Below are positions 1-7,786 of a stretch of DNA of 11,135 nucleotides, one piece after another. This DNA comes from Phycisphaeraceae bacterium (GTDB lineage Bacteria > Planctomycetota > Phycisphaerae > Phycisphaerales > Phycisphaeraceae), in contig PUMS01000312.1 of the NCBI GenBank assembly GCA_003551485.1, forward strand, positions 1 through 11,135, in the 5' to 3' direction. The notes under the pieces are model-generated. The model searched no databases, was not told where the DNA came from, and saw only the letters and a program-made list of their open reading frames with translations. The position numbers were made by a program, and so were the translations under genes. The first letter of the stretch is position 1. Each line of letters opens with the position of its first letter.

Positions 1-2165
1 ATCTGCTTCAGCCGCAGCAGCGTCTGGAGCACCAGCCCCCGCCGCGCCATGCCACCGACCTCTTTCAGCGCCTCCTGCATCTGGCGGACGGCGCGTTCGT
101 AGAGGCGGACCTGCGGCCGGGTGAGGGTGCAGTACTGGGCCGTCTCGGTCTTCTCGGGCAGGTCGGCGATGATCGAGCGGTCGGTCTTGAGCCGCCGCAG
201 CAGGTAGGGGCTGACCAGCCGGCGAAGCGGCGCGAACTGGTCGCTCCGCCGCGCTTCGAGCTGCTTGATGAAGGACTTGAACACCGATGCCGAGCCCAGC
301 AGGCCGGGGTTGAGAAAGTCGAACAGCGCCCACAGGTCGCCCAGGCGGTTTTCGACGGGCGTGCCGGTCAGGGCGATGCGTGCGTGGGCCTTGAGCTTCT
401 TCACCGCGCGGCTCTGGCGCGTGGTGGGGTTCTTGATCGCCTGCGCTTCATCGAGGATCACCAGCCGCCAGGCTTGCCCGGCCAGCCACGGCTGGCGCGC
501 CAGCATCGCGTAGGTGGTCACCACCAGGTCGATCCCCGCCAGGCCCTTGCCGGGCGAGCGTGCCAGTTGCGCCATCGCCTCGCGGCCCATCTCCGAGGGG
601 TGGACCAGCAGCAGCCGAAGGGAGGGGGTGAACCGGGCCGCCTCCCGCCGCCAGTTGTTCAGAAGCGATGCGGGCACGATCAGCAGCGAGAGCTGACCTG
701 CTGCCGCTTCGCCGTCACCGTCTCGATCGGCCCCGCCGCCGTTGCCGGTCTTGGCGCTGTGGCCGGCGCAGCCGTTGCCGGCCGCATCCCGGCGTTTGAG
801 CCGCAGCAGCAGGGTGAGCACCTGCAGCGTCTTGCCCAGGCCCATGTCATCGGCCAGGCACGCGCCCAGGCCCAGGCTGCTGAGCAGGTCCAGCCAGCCC
901 ACACCCTGGCGCTGGTAGGGCCGCAGCGTGGCCTTCAGATCAGCGTCGGGGTCGGCGGCCTCGCCGTTGAGCCGGGCCGGGTTGCGCAGGTCGGTGAGGA
1001 TGCGCTGCATGGCATCGCCGGCGGTGACCTCGCTCCACTGGCGGACCTGCTCGAGGTCATCCTCGTGCTTGAGGTCGGCCGAAGCGCCGGACAGCAGCCT
1101 CATGCCTTCGATGAACGAGATGCCGCCCTCGGCGGCCTCGGCCTCGACCTTTCGCCAGTGCTCGAGGGCCTGTTGCAGCTTCTCCCGGTCGACCTCGACC
1201 CACTGGCCCTTGAGCATCACCAGGCCGTCGGGGCCGGCCAGCAGTTGTTCGATCTCCTCGCGGCTGAGTGTGTCCGAGCCCAGGGCCACGTGGATGTTGA
1301 AATCCAGCACCGCCTCCGCACCCAGCACCGGGCGGCGGCTCTGGCCGACACTCGCGGCCACCCGCGGGCGCAGTCGCTTGTGCCACCAGTCGGGCACGCG
1401 GACCGACAGGCCGGCTTCCTCGAGCGACTCGACGCTGCGCAGGAAGGTGTGCGCCTCCCGCGGCGTCCAGGTCAGGGGGTGGAAGATGTCGCCGGAATCG
1501 ACCAGGGGCGCCAGCCAGTCGCAGGCCTCGGCGGCGCGCTGCACGGGGGTGAGCAGCTTGATCAGGGCCGGTTTGTTCTTCGCCCCGGCGTACTGCTCCA
1601 GCGCCTTGCCCAGCGGCAGGTGCTTGACCCGGCCGCCGGCGCCGAAGCCGGTCGAGTAGGTGGCCAGGAAGGCGAAGGGGCGCTGGGCATCGTACTTGTT
1701 CTCGGCCAAATGGAAGCAGACGCGGCCGACCTGGTTCCACCGCGGGGCCCGTTCGGTGAGGAAGGCCTCCAGCCCCCCCGCCGCGGCCACCGCCTCGCCC
1801 ACCCACTGATCGAGCTGCTGCCACAGGCCCTCGAGCACCTCCGGCCGCAGGTACTCCGCCCCCTGCATCGGCGGAGCGGTGAGGACCCATTGGGCGATGT
1901 CGGCCTCGCCCGGCGGGTCGATGCTGATCTGCGTGTTCGAGCCGGGCACGTGACAGAGGGCGGTGAGGTACCGCTCGGCGATGCGCTGCCAGTAGCGAAG
2001 GTCGGGCCGGTCGCCCACCTCCGCCCGGCTGGCGCCCAGGGCGAACCACCCGGCCCGCCAGTCGCGCTCAAACGCCGCCCGCACCGGGGCCAGTGCCGCC
2101 GGTTCCGGCTGCTCGCCCGGTTGCCACAGCAGGTGGCCTGTCGGTGTGAGTTGGATCTGTCCCAT
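1..2165 (-). CDS. SNF2-family DEAD/DEAH-box helicase, 3' end cut by window edge
   Basis: This is an open reading frame without stops from the ATG at 2163-2165 to the left edge, giving 721 visible residues. The product is an ATP-dependent SNF2 (Swi2/Snf2-like, HepA-related) DNA translocase that would act on DNA or nucleoprotein in the cytoplasm. Residues 1 to about 410 form a bacterial SNF2-associated N-terminal region. The ATPase lobe follows: LRPYQRQGVGWL (414-425), Walker A DDMGLGKT (439-446, catalytic K445), the LIVPASLLNNW segment, the DEAQ box (572-575, inside VILDEAQAIKN) and TGTPVENR from T600. The second helicase lobe (motifs IV-VI) lies outside the window. No in-frame ATG was found in roughly the 100 bases upstream that I read, and a promoter sits about 60 bases upstream. 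A Gly/Asp-rich stretch at about 460-490 interrupts lobe 1. The cellular role (repair, transcription recycling, chromatin) cannot be told from sequence. Family assignment is secure. Confidence 0.95.
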   Translation of the reverse strand, partial: MGQIQLTPTGHLLWQPGEQPEPAALAPVRAAFERDWRAGWFALGASRAEVGDRPDLRYWQRIAERYLTALCHVPGSNTQISIDPPGEADIAQWVLTAPPMQGAEYLRPEVLEGLWQQLDQWVGEAVAAAGGLEAFLTERAPRWNQVGRVCFHLAENKYDAQRPFAFLATYSTGFGAGGRVKHLPLGKALEQYAGAKNKPALIKLLTPVQRAAEACDWLAPLVDSGDIFHPLTWTPREAHTFLRSVESLEEAGLSVRVPDWWHKRLRPRVAASVGQSRRPVLGAEAVLDFNIHVALGSDTLSREEIEQLLAGPDGLVMLKGQWVEVDREKLQQALEHWRKVEAEAAEGGISFIEGMRLLSGASADLKHEDDLEQVRQWSEVTAGDAMQRILTDLRNPARLNGEAADPDADLKATLRPYQRQGVGWLDLLSSLGLGACLADDMGLGKTLQVLTLLLRLKRRDAAGNGCAGHSAKTGNGGGADRDGDGEAAAGQLSLLIVPASLLNNWRREAARFTPSLRLLLVHPSEMGREAMAQLARSPGKGLAGIDLVVTTYAMLARQPWLAGQAWRLVILDEAQAIKNPTTRQSRAVKKLKAHARIALTGTPVENRLGDLWALFDFLNPGLLGSASVFKSFIKQLEARRSDQFAPLRRLVSPYLLRRLKTDRSIIADLPEKTETAQYCTLTRPQVRLYERAVRQMQEALKEVGGMARRGLVLQTLLRLKQ

Positions 2166-2228
2166 CGGCTCTGCTGCCGTGCCGGCCTGGCGGCATCCTG
2201 CCCATCCATCGCCTCGGGCACCTTCAGC

Positions 2229-2257
2229 AGTTTCCCGGTGCCGGCATCGTCTGTCAA
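2229..2257 (-). promoter_or_regulatory. Candidate sigma-70 promoter of the SNF2 helicase gene
   Basis: On the minus strand a perfect -35 box TTGACA (2257 down to 2252) is followed after exactly 17 bases by GAAACT (2234 down to 2229). The latter keeps the two most conserved -10 positions (A2 and T6). The predicted start of transcription near 2222 would leave a leader of about 57 bases before the helicase ATG. The -35 box and spacing are seen directly; use in vivo is inferred. Confidence 0.5.
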
Positions 2258-2263
2258 CAGCCG

Positions 2264-2283
2264 TGTGAACGCTTGTGAACGCT
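2264..2283. repeat. Perfect tandem repeat, 2 x TGTGAACGCT
   Basis: The decamer TGTGAACGCT occurs twice, back to back, at 2264-2273 and 2274-2283. The period of 10 bp puts both copies on the same face of the helix. The pair ends 7 bases upstream of the helicase -35 box and is centred near -51 relative to the predicted start, a usual place for an activator site. It could equally act on the divergent gene at 2502. The binding protein is unknown. Confidence 0.55.
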
Positions 2284-2501
2284 CGTTGGAAACGTCAGGG
2301 ACATCGGTCCGATGAAAGGGTGCAGGGCGCCCGGCTTGGCGACGGTGCGGCCCGCTTCGCACCCGGCCACCGGCCGGATGGACCCGGCGGGATGGAACCT
2401 GGCGGGGTCCGATCGAGTATGACCGATGCGGCCATCGGCCCCCGCGATGGGAGCGGGACCCGATGCACCAACGAGGCCGCCCCGACCCGGCATTACCGCT
2501 C

Positions 2502-3479
2502 ATGGGCAAGATTCTTATTACTGTTTTCGTAATCGCTGCCATTTCCGCCGGTGCCTTGGCGTGGTTTCAGCATCGGTTTCTTGAGGGCGAGCCTGATATC
2601 GCCCTCGAGCACAACCCCTACCGGCCCGCCGAGGTGCTCGGGCAACTGGAAAACGCCCGCATCACCGAAAGCAGCGGCATCGCCATGAGCCGCACCAATC
2701 CCGGCCTGAAGTGGACGCACAACGATTCGGGCCACTCGCCCGACCTGTTCCTGGTCGGACCCCGCGGCGAGGACCGGGGCACCTTCCGCCTCGAGCGGGC
2801 ACGCAACGTCGACTGGGAGGACATCGCCAGCATCGAAATCCGCGGCCGGCATTTCCTGCTGGTGGGCGACATCGGCGACAACCGCCGCCGGCGCGAGCAT
2901 TACACCATCTATGTCGTCGAGGAACCGAAGGTCCGGGATGAGCGCATCCGCGGCGGGCGGCTGGAGCCGATCCTGGCCTTCGACTTCGTCTTCGAGGATG
3001 GTCCGCGTGACTGTGAGTCGCTGGCCTACGACCCGGTCTCCGGGCACCTCTACCTCATCGACAAGCCGCCGCTGCACTTCGGCGCCCGCCGACCCCAGCC
3101 TCCCGCGCAGCTCTACCGCCTGCCACTGCCCGAGCAACCCCCGGATGAGCCGCTCACGGCCCGCCACGTGGCCGACCTGCCCCCGATCATCCCCACCGCC
3201 ATGGACATCAGCCCCGACGGCCAGCGCATGATCGTGCTGACCTACGGCGATGCCTTCGAGTATCACCGCCGGCGCAAGGATGAGCCCTGGTCCGAGGCGG
3301 TCGAGCGAAAGCCCTACCGCGTGTCCATGCCCGTGCGGCTCCAGGGCGAGGCCATCTGCTACAGCCTCGACGGCCAGGCACTGCTGAGCACCACCGAGGG
3401 CCGCCGCTCCCCCCTGTGGCGCCTCCAGCGCCGCGCCGAGGATGAGGATGCCGACGACGGTGAGCAGAAAACCGAGTAA
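2502..3479 (+). CDS. Membrane-anchored (or secreted) beta-propeller-like protein
   Basis: A 325-residue protein with an N-terminal hydrophobic segment (residues about 4-21: ILITVFVIAAISAGALAW) followed by RFLEGE. This looks like a signal anchor or uncleaved signal peptide, so the body is expected outside the cytoplasm. The remainder carries blade-like motifs of a family I recognise from Actinobacteria and other phyla but cannot name: ESSGIAMS (56-63), WTHNDSG (71-77), NVDWEDIA (102-109), VGDIGDN (121-127), DCESLAYDP (170-178), TAMDISPDG (232-240) and QGEAICYS (281-288). The repeated Asp-rich turns suggest metal- or ligand-binding loops, but no enzyme activity can be assigned. The C-terminus is short and acidic. 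I chose ATG 2502 because it places the hydrophobic segment at the very N-terminus. ATG 2463, 13 codons upstream, has a better Shine-Dalgarno-like GGGAG at 2449-2453 and cannot be excluded. Confidence 0.85.
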   Translation: MGKILITVFVIAAISAGALAWFQHRFLEGEPDIALEHNPYRPAEVLGQLENARITESSGIAMSRTNPGLKWTHNDSGHSPDLFLVGPRGEDRGTFRLERARNVDWEDIASIEIRGRHFLLVGDIGDNRRRREHYTIYVVEEPKVRDERIRGGRLEPILAFDFVFEDGPRDCESLAYDPVSGHLYLIDKPPLHFGARRPQPPAQLYRLPLPEQPPDEPLTARHVADLPPIIPTAMDISPDGQRMIVLTYGDAFEYHRRRKDEPWSEAVERKPYRVSMPVRLQGEAICYSLDGQALLSTTEGRRSPLWRLQRRAEDEDADDGEQKTE

Positions 3480-3490
3480 CCGTTCACGGC

Positions 3491-3530
3491 CGGACCTCGC
3501 TCTACCCACCCTACGCGCCACCAGTGGCAC
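3491..3530 (-). repeat. Composite dispersed repeat, modules B(half)+A
   Basis: Read on the minus strand, this stretch is GTGCCACTGGTGGC (3530-3517, left half of the hairpin module B) directly joined to a module A beginning GCGTAGGGTGGGT (3516-3504) and continuing into AGCGA. Both modules recur at 9948-10011 on the plus strand in the opposite order. It fills most of the 88-bp spacer between the converging 3' ends of the genes ending at 3479 and 3568. It may act as a bidirectional 3'-end structure. No U-tract of a classic terminator is present. Confidence 0.65.
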
Positions 3531-3567
3531 CCGGCGGCGCCCCTGACATGCCGATGTCCTGGCACGT

Positions 3568-6500
3568 TCAGGCCCGGCCGGGATGGAACTGGGGCAGGCG
3601 GATGGGCTGGCCGGGGCCGGGGTGGGGTCGGGCGGTGGTCGAGGGGGTCTGAAACTGCTCGATGTCGGCATCGAGCAGCTCGCGCACGCGCCGCTGGACC
3701 TGGCCCATGCGCTGGCGGCGAAGGTCGCGGTAGCCGCTGAGGCCGTCGATGGCACGCACGATGGCCAGTGAGCGGGCGTACTCGGCATCGCTGGAAAGGT
3801 CCAGCCGGTCCAGCAGGTCGCAGAACCATTCGCGGAAGGCGTACTGATCGCGGTGCGAACCGCCCAGCAGGCGGCGAAGCCAGCGGCAACGGGCCACGAT
3901 GCGCAACTGCCAGTCGCGGGCGTGCCAGTCGAAGCTGAAGCGGCGGCCCAGCAGCGTCAACTCCGGCCGCAGGAAGTGGCGGTAGCCGATGCGGTCGCCG
4001 CGGGCAGGGTCGACCCGGAAGCGGCGATGGTCGCGCAGGTATTTCTCCGGGTCGGTCAGCACCGCGGCGACGTAGGGTTCATCGCGGATCAGCATCACGC
4101 GGGCGAGTTGCACCACCAGTTCGCGCGTGACGGCGTAGCCGCGCTGCTCCGAGTCGCGCTGCAATACGTTCATCAGCAGTTCGCAATAGCGCGCTGCGTA
4201 AGCCGCGCCGCCCCAGACCCAGCAGTCGTAGGCCCGGGGGACCACCTCGCGGCGGAGTTGCTCATCCACACCGTACTCGTGGGCACCCCGCAGCGTCTGG
4301 AGCATGAGCTGGCGGAACTGCTCGGCCTGGTGGTTGGGGTTGAGCCACCGCAGCCAGCCGCGCCGGCGCAGAAACCCCAGCCGCGCCAGCGGCGCCAGTC
4401 GGGCGGTGAGGCGGTGATGGAAGATCATGCCACGGGCCGAGCGCCACCGCACAGCGGCAACCTTCCGCTTGAGCGTCTGACGTGGCGACTCTTCGCGCTG
4501 CATCGCGGCGTGGAGGCAGTCGGGGTCCACCGCCAGGGTTCGGCCGAGCGAAAAGGCCCGCAGGTTGCGCGCCGCATCCTCAGTCACCACCTTGCCGATG
4601 GCGTGCTCGATGGCCGAAGCGCTCAGCGGCAGGTAGCCCCGTTGAAACGCCACACCCAGCAGCATGACGTTGGCGTACTGCTTCGAGCCGGCGAGGCGCT
4701 CGGCCAGTTCGCCCACGTCGAAGGCGCAGAACCGCTCCGGGTGCGTGGCCGTCCGGATGGCCTGCTCGAGCTGCTTCGTATCGAAGTCATCACCCCCCAT
4801 CAGCGCCTCGACGGTCGGGGTCCAGGCGGTGTTGAGCACCGCGGCGGTGCGCTTCGAGGCCACGCGCAGCGGCATCGCGGCATCCAGGCAGCGGGCGGCC
4901 TCGAGGATGTCGATGCCCAGCAGCAGGTCGGCATTGCCGTGGGGGATGGTGGGGCTTGAAAAGTCGTGATCGTGGGGCGTGGGGTCCTTGTCCGGCCGGG
5001 CACCGCCCAGGGCCACACCGTGGTGGGTGTCGCCGGCGGGCTTGGTGCGGCTGTAGAGCACCTGCGAGATCGCCCCGCCGGTGCGCACGGCGGCATCGCG
5101 GCGGTCGACGAACTGCACGTGATAGCCCATGTGGTGCCCGGCGGTGAGCAGGATGGCCCGCGTCACGCCCACCCCCATGCCGCCGACCCCGGCGATACAG
5201 GCCCGCCAGGTGGCATGGTGGGCGTGGACCGGCGGCGCCGGCGGGGGCAGCGGGCGGCGGTCGATGCGGGGCGGAGCGGCCGGACCGGCGCGGTGGACGG
5301 TGACCCGCTCGAAACTGGGGCAGGCGCCCAGCCGGTGGCACATGCCATCCTCCGTACACCAGCTCAGGTCCGTCTGGACCTTGGGGCCGTGGTCGGTGGC
5401 CACCACCGTCAGGCCCTGGCAGCCGGTGCGGGTGGTGCATGCCATGCACATGTCACACACGTCCGTGGCCACGTTGATGAACGACTGCGACGGCACGTAG
5501 CCCAGCTCCAGGGCCTCGCGCCGCTGCGCCGCCTTGCGGCGGCGCTGGGCGGTGATACCGCATTCCTTGTCGGCGATGACCACCTTGACCCCGCCCGACA
5601 GCAGGCAGTGCTCCAGGGCGCCGCGGAAGCGGCGGCGGCTGGCCGGGTCGATGCGCACGACCTGAAGCCGCTCGGACCGCTTCGCCGGCGCCATGGCCTC
5701 GATGAGGCGTTCGATCCCCGCAGCGCCCTCACCGCCCATCCCCCCTGCCCCGCCCGTGGCGTCGGCGGCCAGGGGATGCTGGCCGCTGTAGGCGGCGGTG
5801 GCGTTGGCCAGGATGACGAACGTCACATCACGCCCTTCGTGCACTGCCTGCGCGATGCTGCTTACGCCGCTGTGGTAGAAGGTGGCATCGCCCATGAACA
5901 CCAGTTGCGTCACCGCCACGAACGGCTCGAGCCCCGCTTCCGTGCCGCCGCCGGCGCCCACGCCGGCGTAGCTGTGCAGCAGCTCGCGGTCGGGCCCGTT
6001 GGCCAGCAGGGTCGAGCAGCCGGCATCGCCGTGGCAGATCAGCTCCACGGGCTTTCGCTGATGGATGCGCAGCATGTACCGGGCATCGGCAAGGTCGCGG
6101 CGAAGCTCGGTGAGGATCGATGCCGTATCGCGGTGGGGACAGCCCGGGCAGAGGGTGGGCGGTCGCGGCGGAGGGCGGATGTCGGCTTCGCCCGCCGCCT
6201 CGATCAGCGCCAGCTCCTTGTCGAGCCGGCCCTTGATCGCCTCTCCCGGCAGCGTCGGGTGCTCGCGCAGCAGCGGCACGAGGCGCTCGATCAGCATGGA
6301 CGGATGCACCGGCCCCTCGGGCACGCCCGGCTCGCCGCCGGCCATGCGTTTGCCGAAGATGCGCGTGTAGACGGTGCCCGCCTGGACCAGGGGAGCGAGC
6401 AGCTCGTGCACCTGCTTCTGCACGAAACCGCGGCCCTGCTCGATGATTACGATCTGCCGGCAACGCTGGGCGAACTCGGCCAGCGTGGCCGCATCCAGGG

Positions 6501-7401
6501 GATAGACCATGCCCAGCTTCATCACCGGCAACCGGCCCGCCAGGCCCAACTCACCCAGCGCCTGCACCAGCGCCGCATGGGCGGCCCCGACGGTGATGAA
6601 CCCCAGCGGCTCGACGGTGCCGCGCGGCGGGCGGTGCAGCACGCGGTTGATGCCCATCTTCCACGCGGCCTCGATGGCGGCCTCGAGCCGGGCCGGCACC
6701 TCGCGCTCCAGCCGGCCGCGCCGTTGCGGCAGGGCGAGGCTGCGCCCCAGGTGGGGCTCGATGTCGCGCTCGAACGTGAAACTCACCGGCCGGCCTTCGG
6801 GCATCTGCGCAGCGCTGTTGGCGTAGCAGAAGGCGGTGCCGCCGGCATCGGCCAGGGCCATCGGCAGGCGCAGGCCCACCCACGTCTGCGCCTTGCGCGA
6901 GAGGGCAAAGCCCAGGCGCACCCAGTCCTTGATCTCCTGCGGGCAGCTCGGCTCGAGCGTGGGCAGACGCAGCCGCTCGGCCAGCAGCCGGGTGTCGGCG
7001 GTGGCGCCAGCGGTGCGGCCTTCCTCATCGTCGCCCCAGGCCACGAGGGCCCCCCCGCCGGGACCGACCCCCGCCAGCGTGGCGGTGGCCAGGGCCTCGG
7101 CGCCGCGCTCCAGACCCGCCCCGGAAACCACCACCATCGCCCGGCGCATCGCAAGCTGGGCCCCGTGGGCCATGGCCACCGCCAGCGACTCGCGCCCGGC
7201 CACACGGGTGAGGATGGCGTACTCGTGGAGCAGATTGGGCAGCTCGGCCAGCGCGCGGAAGAAACCGGTGACCGGCTCGCCGGGACAGCCGGTCAGCAGA
7301 TGCACCCCGCCATCGGTCTCGAGGGCACCCTTGATCAGCAACTCGCTGGCGGTGAACACCTCGCGTCCGGATTCGGTCTCGAAGCGGGCAACATGCTTCA
7401 T
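3568..7401 (-). CDS. Indolepyruvate ferredoxin oxidoreductase-type fusion (IorA-IorB-DUF6537)
   Basis: This 1277-residue protein matches the long fused 2-oxoacid:ferredoxin oxidoreductases that convert an aryl pyruvate plus CoA to acyl-CoA and CO2 while reducing ferredoxin in the cytoplasm. Domain order: an IorA-like N-terminal domain (about 15-400; TGCPGEP at 37-43 where the family usually has TGYPGTP). Next comes the thiamine-diphosphate domain (CPGCPH 418-423, GDAGC 458-462, GDATFYHSG 504-512, NATAAYSGQHP 533-543). Then a cysteine-rich segment (C649, C652, C655, C661, C682, C688, C694). Then the IorB/gamma domain (about 732-950; AGVGGMGVG, residues 737-745) and a DUF6537-like helical region (about 1030-1235). 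A Pro-rich tail ends the protein. The length is slightly above the 1150-1200 I recall for the family. A candidate promoter lies about 120 bases upstream. No companion subunit gene is needed. The true substrate is uncertain because the N-terminal motif diverges. Confidence 0.93.
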   Translation of the reverse strand: MKHVARFETESGREVFTASELLIKGALETDGGVHLLTGCPGEPVTGFFRALAELPNLLHEYAILTRVAGRESLAVAMAHGAQLAMRRAMVVVSGAGLERGAEALATATLAGVGPGGGALVAWGDDEEGRTAGATADTRLLAERLRLPTLEPSCPQEIKDWVRLGFALSRKAQTWVGLRLPMALADAGGTAFCYANSAAQMPEGRPVSFTFERDIEPHLGRSLALPQRRGRLEREVPARLEAAIEAAWKMGINRVLHRPPRGTVEPLGFITVGAAHAALVQALGELGLAGRLPVMKLGMVYPLDAATLAEFAQRCRQIVIIEQGRGFVQKQVHELLAPLVQAGTVYTRIFGKRMAGGEPGVPEGPVHPSMLIERLVPLLREHPTLPGEAIKGRLDKELALIEAAGEADIRPPPRPPTLCPGCPHRDTASILTELRRDLADARYMLRIHQRKPVELICHGDAGCSTLLANGPDRELLHSYAGVGAGGGTEAGLEPFVAVTQLVFMGDATFYHSGVSSIAQAVHEGRDVTFVILANATAAYSGQHPLAADATGGAGGMGGEGAAGIERLIEAMAPAKRSERLQVVRIDPASRRRFRGALEHCLLSGGVKVVIADKECGITAQRRRKAAQRREALELGYVPSQSFINVATDVCDMCMACTTRTGCQGLTVVATDHGPKVQTDLSWCTEDGMCHRLGACPSFERVTVHRAGPAAPPRIDRRPLPPPAPPVHAHHATWRACIAGVGGMGVGVTRAILLTAGHHMGYHVQFVDRRDAAVRTGGAISQVLYSRTKPAGDTHHGVALGGARPDKDPTPHDHDFSSPTIPHGNADLLLGIDILEAARCLDAAMPLRVASKRTAAVLNTAWTPTVEALMGGDDFDTKQLEQAIRTATHPERFCAFDVGELAERLAGSKQYANVMLLGVAFQRGYLPLSASAIEHAIGKVVTEDAARNLRAFSLGRTLAVDPDCLHAAMQREESPRQTLKRKVAAVRWRSARGMIFHHRLTARLAPLARLGFLRRRGWLRWLNPNHQAEQFRQLMLQTLRGAHEYGVDEQLRREVVPRAYDCWVWGGAAYAARYCELLMNVLQRDSEQRGYAVTRELVVQLARVMLIRDEPYVAAVLTDPEKYLRDHRRFRVDPARGDRIGYRHFLRPELTLLGRRFSFDWHARDWQLRIVARCRWLRRLLGGSHRDQYAFREWFCDLLDRLDLSSDAEYARSLAIVRAIDGLSGYRDLRRQRMGQVQRRVRELLDADIEQFQTPSTTARPHPGPGQPIRLPQFHPGRA

Positions 7402-7786
7402 GACGCCGCATCACCACCCAGGCTGCCGGAGCCAGACCCCCCAACCCCCTTTCCCCCAGCGGTTTACCTGGCAACCCGCGGCCGGCTCCGGCGAAGGCGG
7501 CGGTTGCAGCCCCGGCCCGTATGATACGGTTCGCTGCATCCACGGCCAAACACCCCAGGGACACCCGGAGGGCGAAGGTGTGGCCCGGCAAGGGTGGCAA
7601 GCACAGCGGTCTTGCGGAGTTGGCGGGGTTTACGTGGGCCGATGGCCATGAGCGATGCGCCACAGCGCCGAATCACACCCACAATCACCCCAACCCGGAC
7701 ATGACCGGCGGTCGAAGCCCCCCTCGTAAGCCGCTGACCAGGCCATCGGCGCTATGCTACATGGCGTTCGCCCCGCCGCCCATGCA
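7402..7786. other. Intergenic region, no convincing gene
   Basis: These 385 bases lie between the small membrane protein gene and the oxidoreductase, both on the minus strand. Short frames on both strands (for example a plus-strand frame from 7521 and a minus-strand frame ending at 7464) show no domain, no membrane segment and no credible ribosome-binding site, so I do not call them. The region holds a candidate promoter at 7521-7549 and a perfect 10-bp inverted repeat GCCGATGGCC / GGCCATCGGC (7638-7647 and 7741-7750). I see no tRNA or known riboswitch core. Confidence 0.55.
7521..7549 (-). promoter_or_regulatory. Candidate promoter of the oxidoreductase gene
   Basis: On the minus strand TTGGCC (7549 down to 7544) is followed after 17 bases by TATCAT (7526 down to 7521). 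A start near 7514 would give a leader of about 113 bases to the ATG at 7401. The -10 box lies in a near-palindrome GTATGATAC (7519-7527), so a plus-strand TATGAT also exists there, but its nearest -35-like TTGCAG is only 10 bases away. The match is moderate and unproven. Confidence 0.4.

Larger units (their letters stand above)
2166..2501. other. Divergent intergenic region, no gene seen
   Basis: These 336 bases separate the helicase (minus) from the beta-propeller-like gene (plus). The helicase promoter and the TGTGAACGCT tandem repeat lie in the first third. Open frames crossing the region on both strands lack recognisable products and look like GC-driven shadows. For the plus-strand gene I see only a weak -10 candidate, TATGAC at 2418-2423, without a convincing -35 box. 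The alternative ATG at 2463 falls inside this stretch. Confidence 0.6.

Noticed and set aside
384..2315. Plus-strand open frame of 643 codons opposite the SNF2 helicase
   Set aside because: It is antisense to a protein with complete SNF2 motifs, has Gln/Ala/Arg-biased composition without domains, and is explained by high third-position GC.
2493..3788. Minus-strand frame of 431 codons overlapping the beta-propeller gene
   Set aside because: It spans two real genes and the repeat spacer, and lacks any recognisable domain.
4966..7524. Plus-strand open frame of 852 codons opposite the oxidoreductase
   Set aside because: The minus strand encodes a recognisable 1277-residue enzyme over the same bases; the antisense product is His/Gly/Ala-rich with no fold or motif.
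7504..7525. Plus-strand promoter TTGCAG / TATGAT
   Set aside because: The spacing is only 10 bases and no credible plus-strand gene follows.
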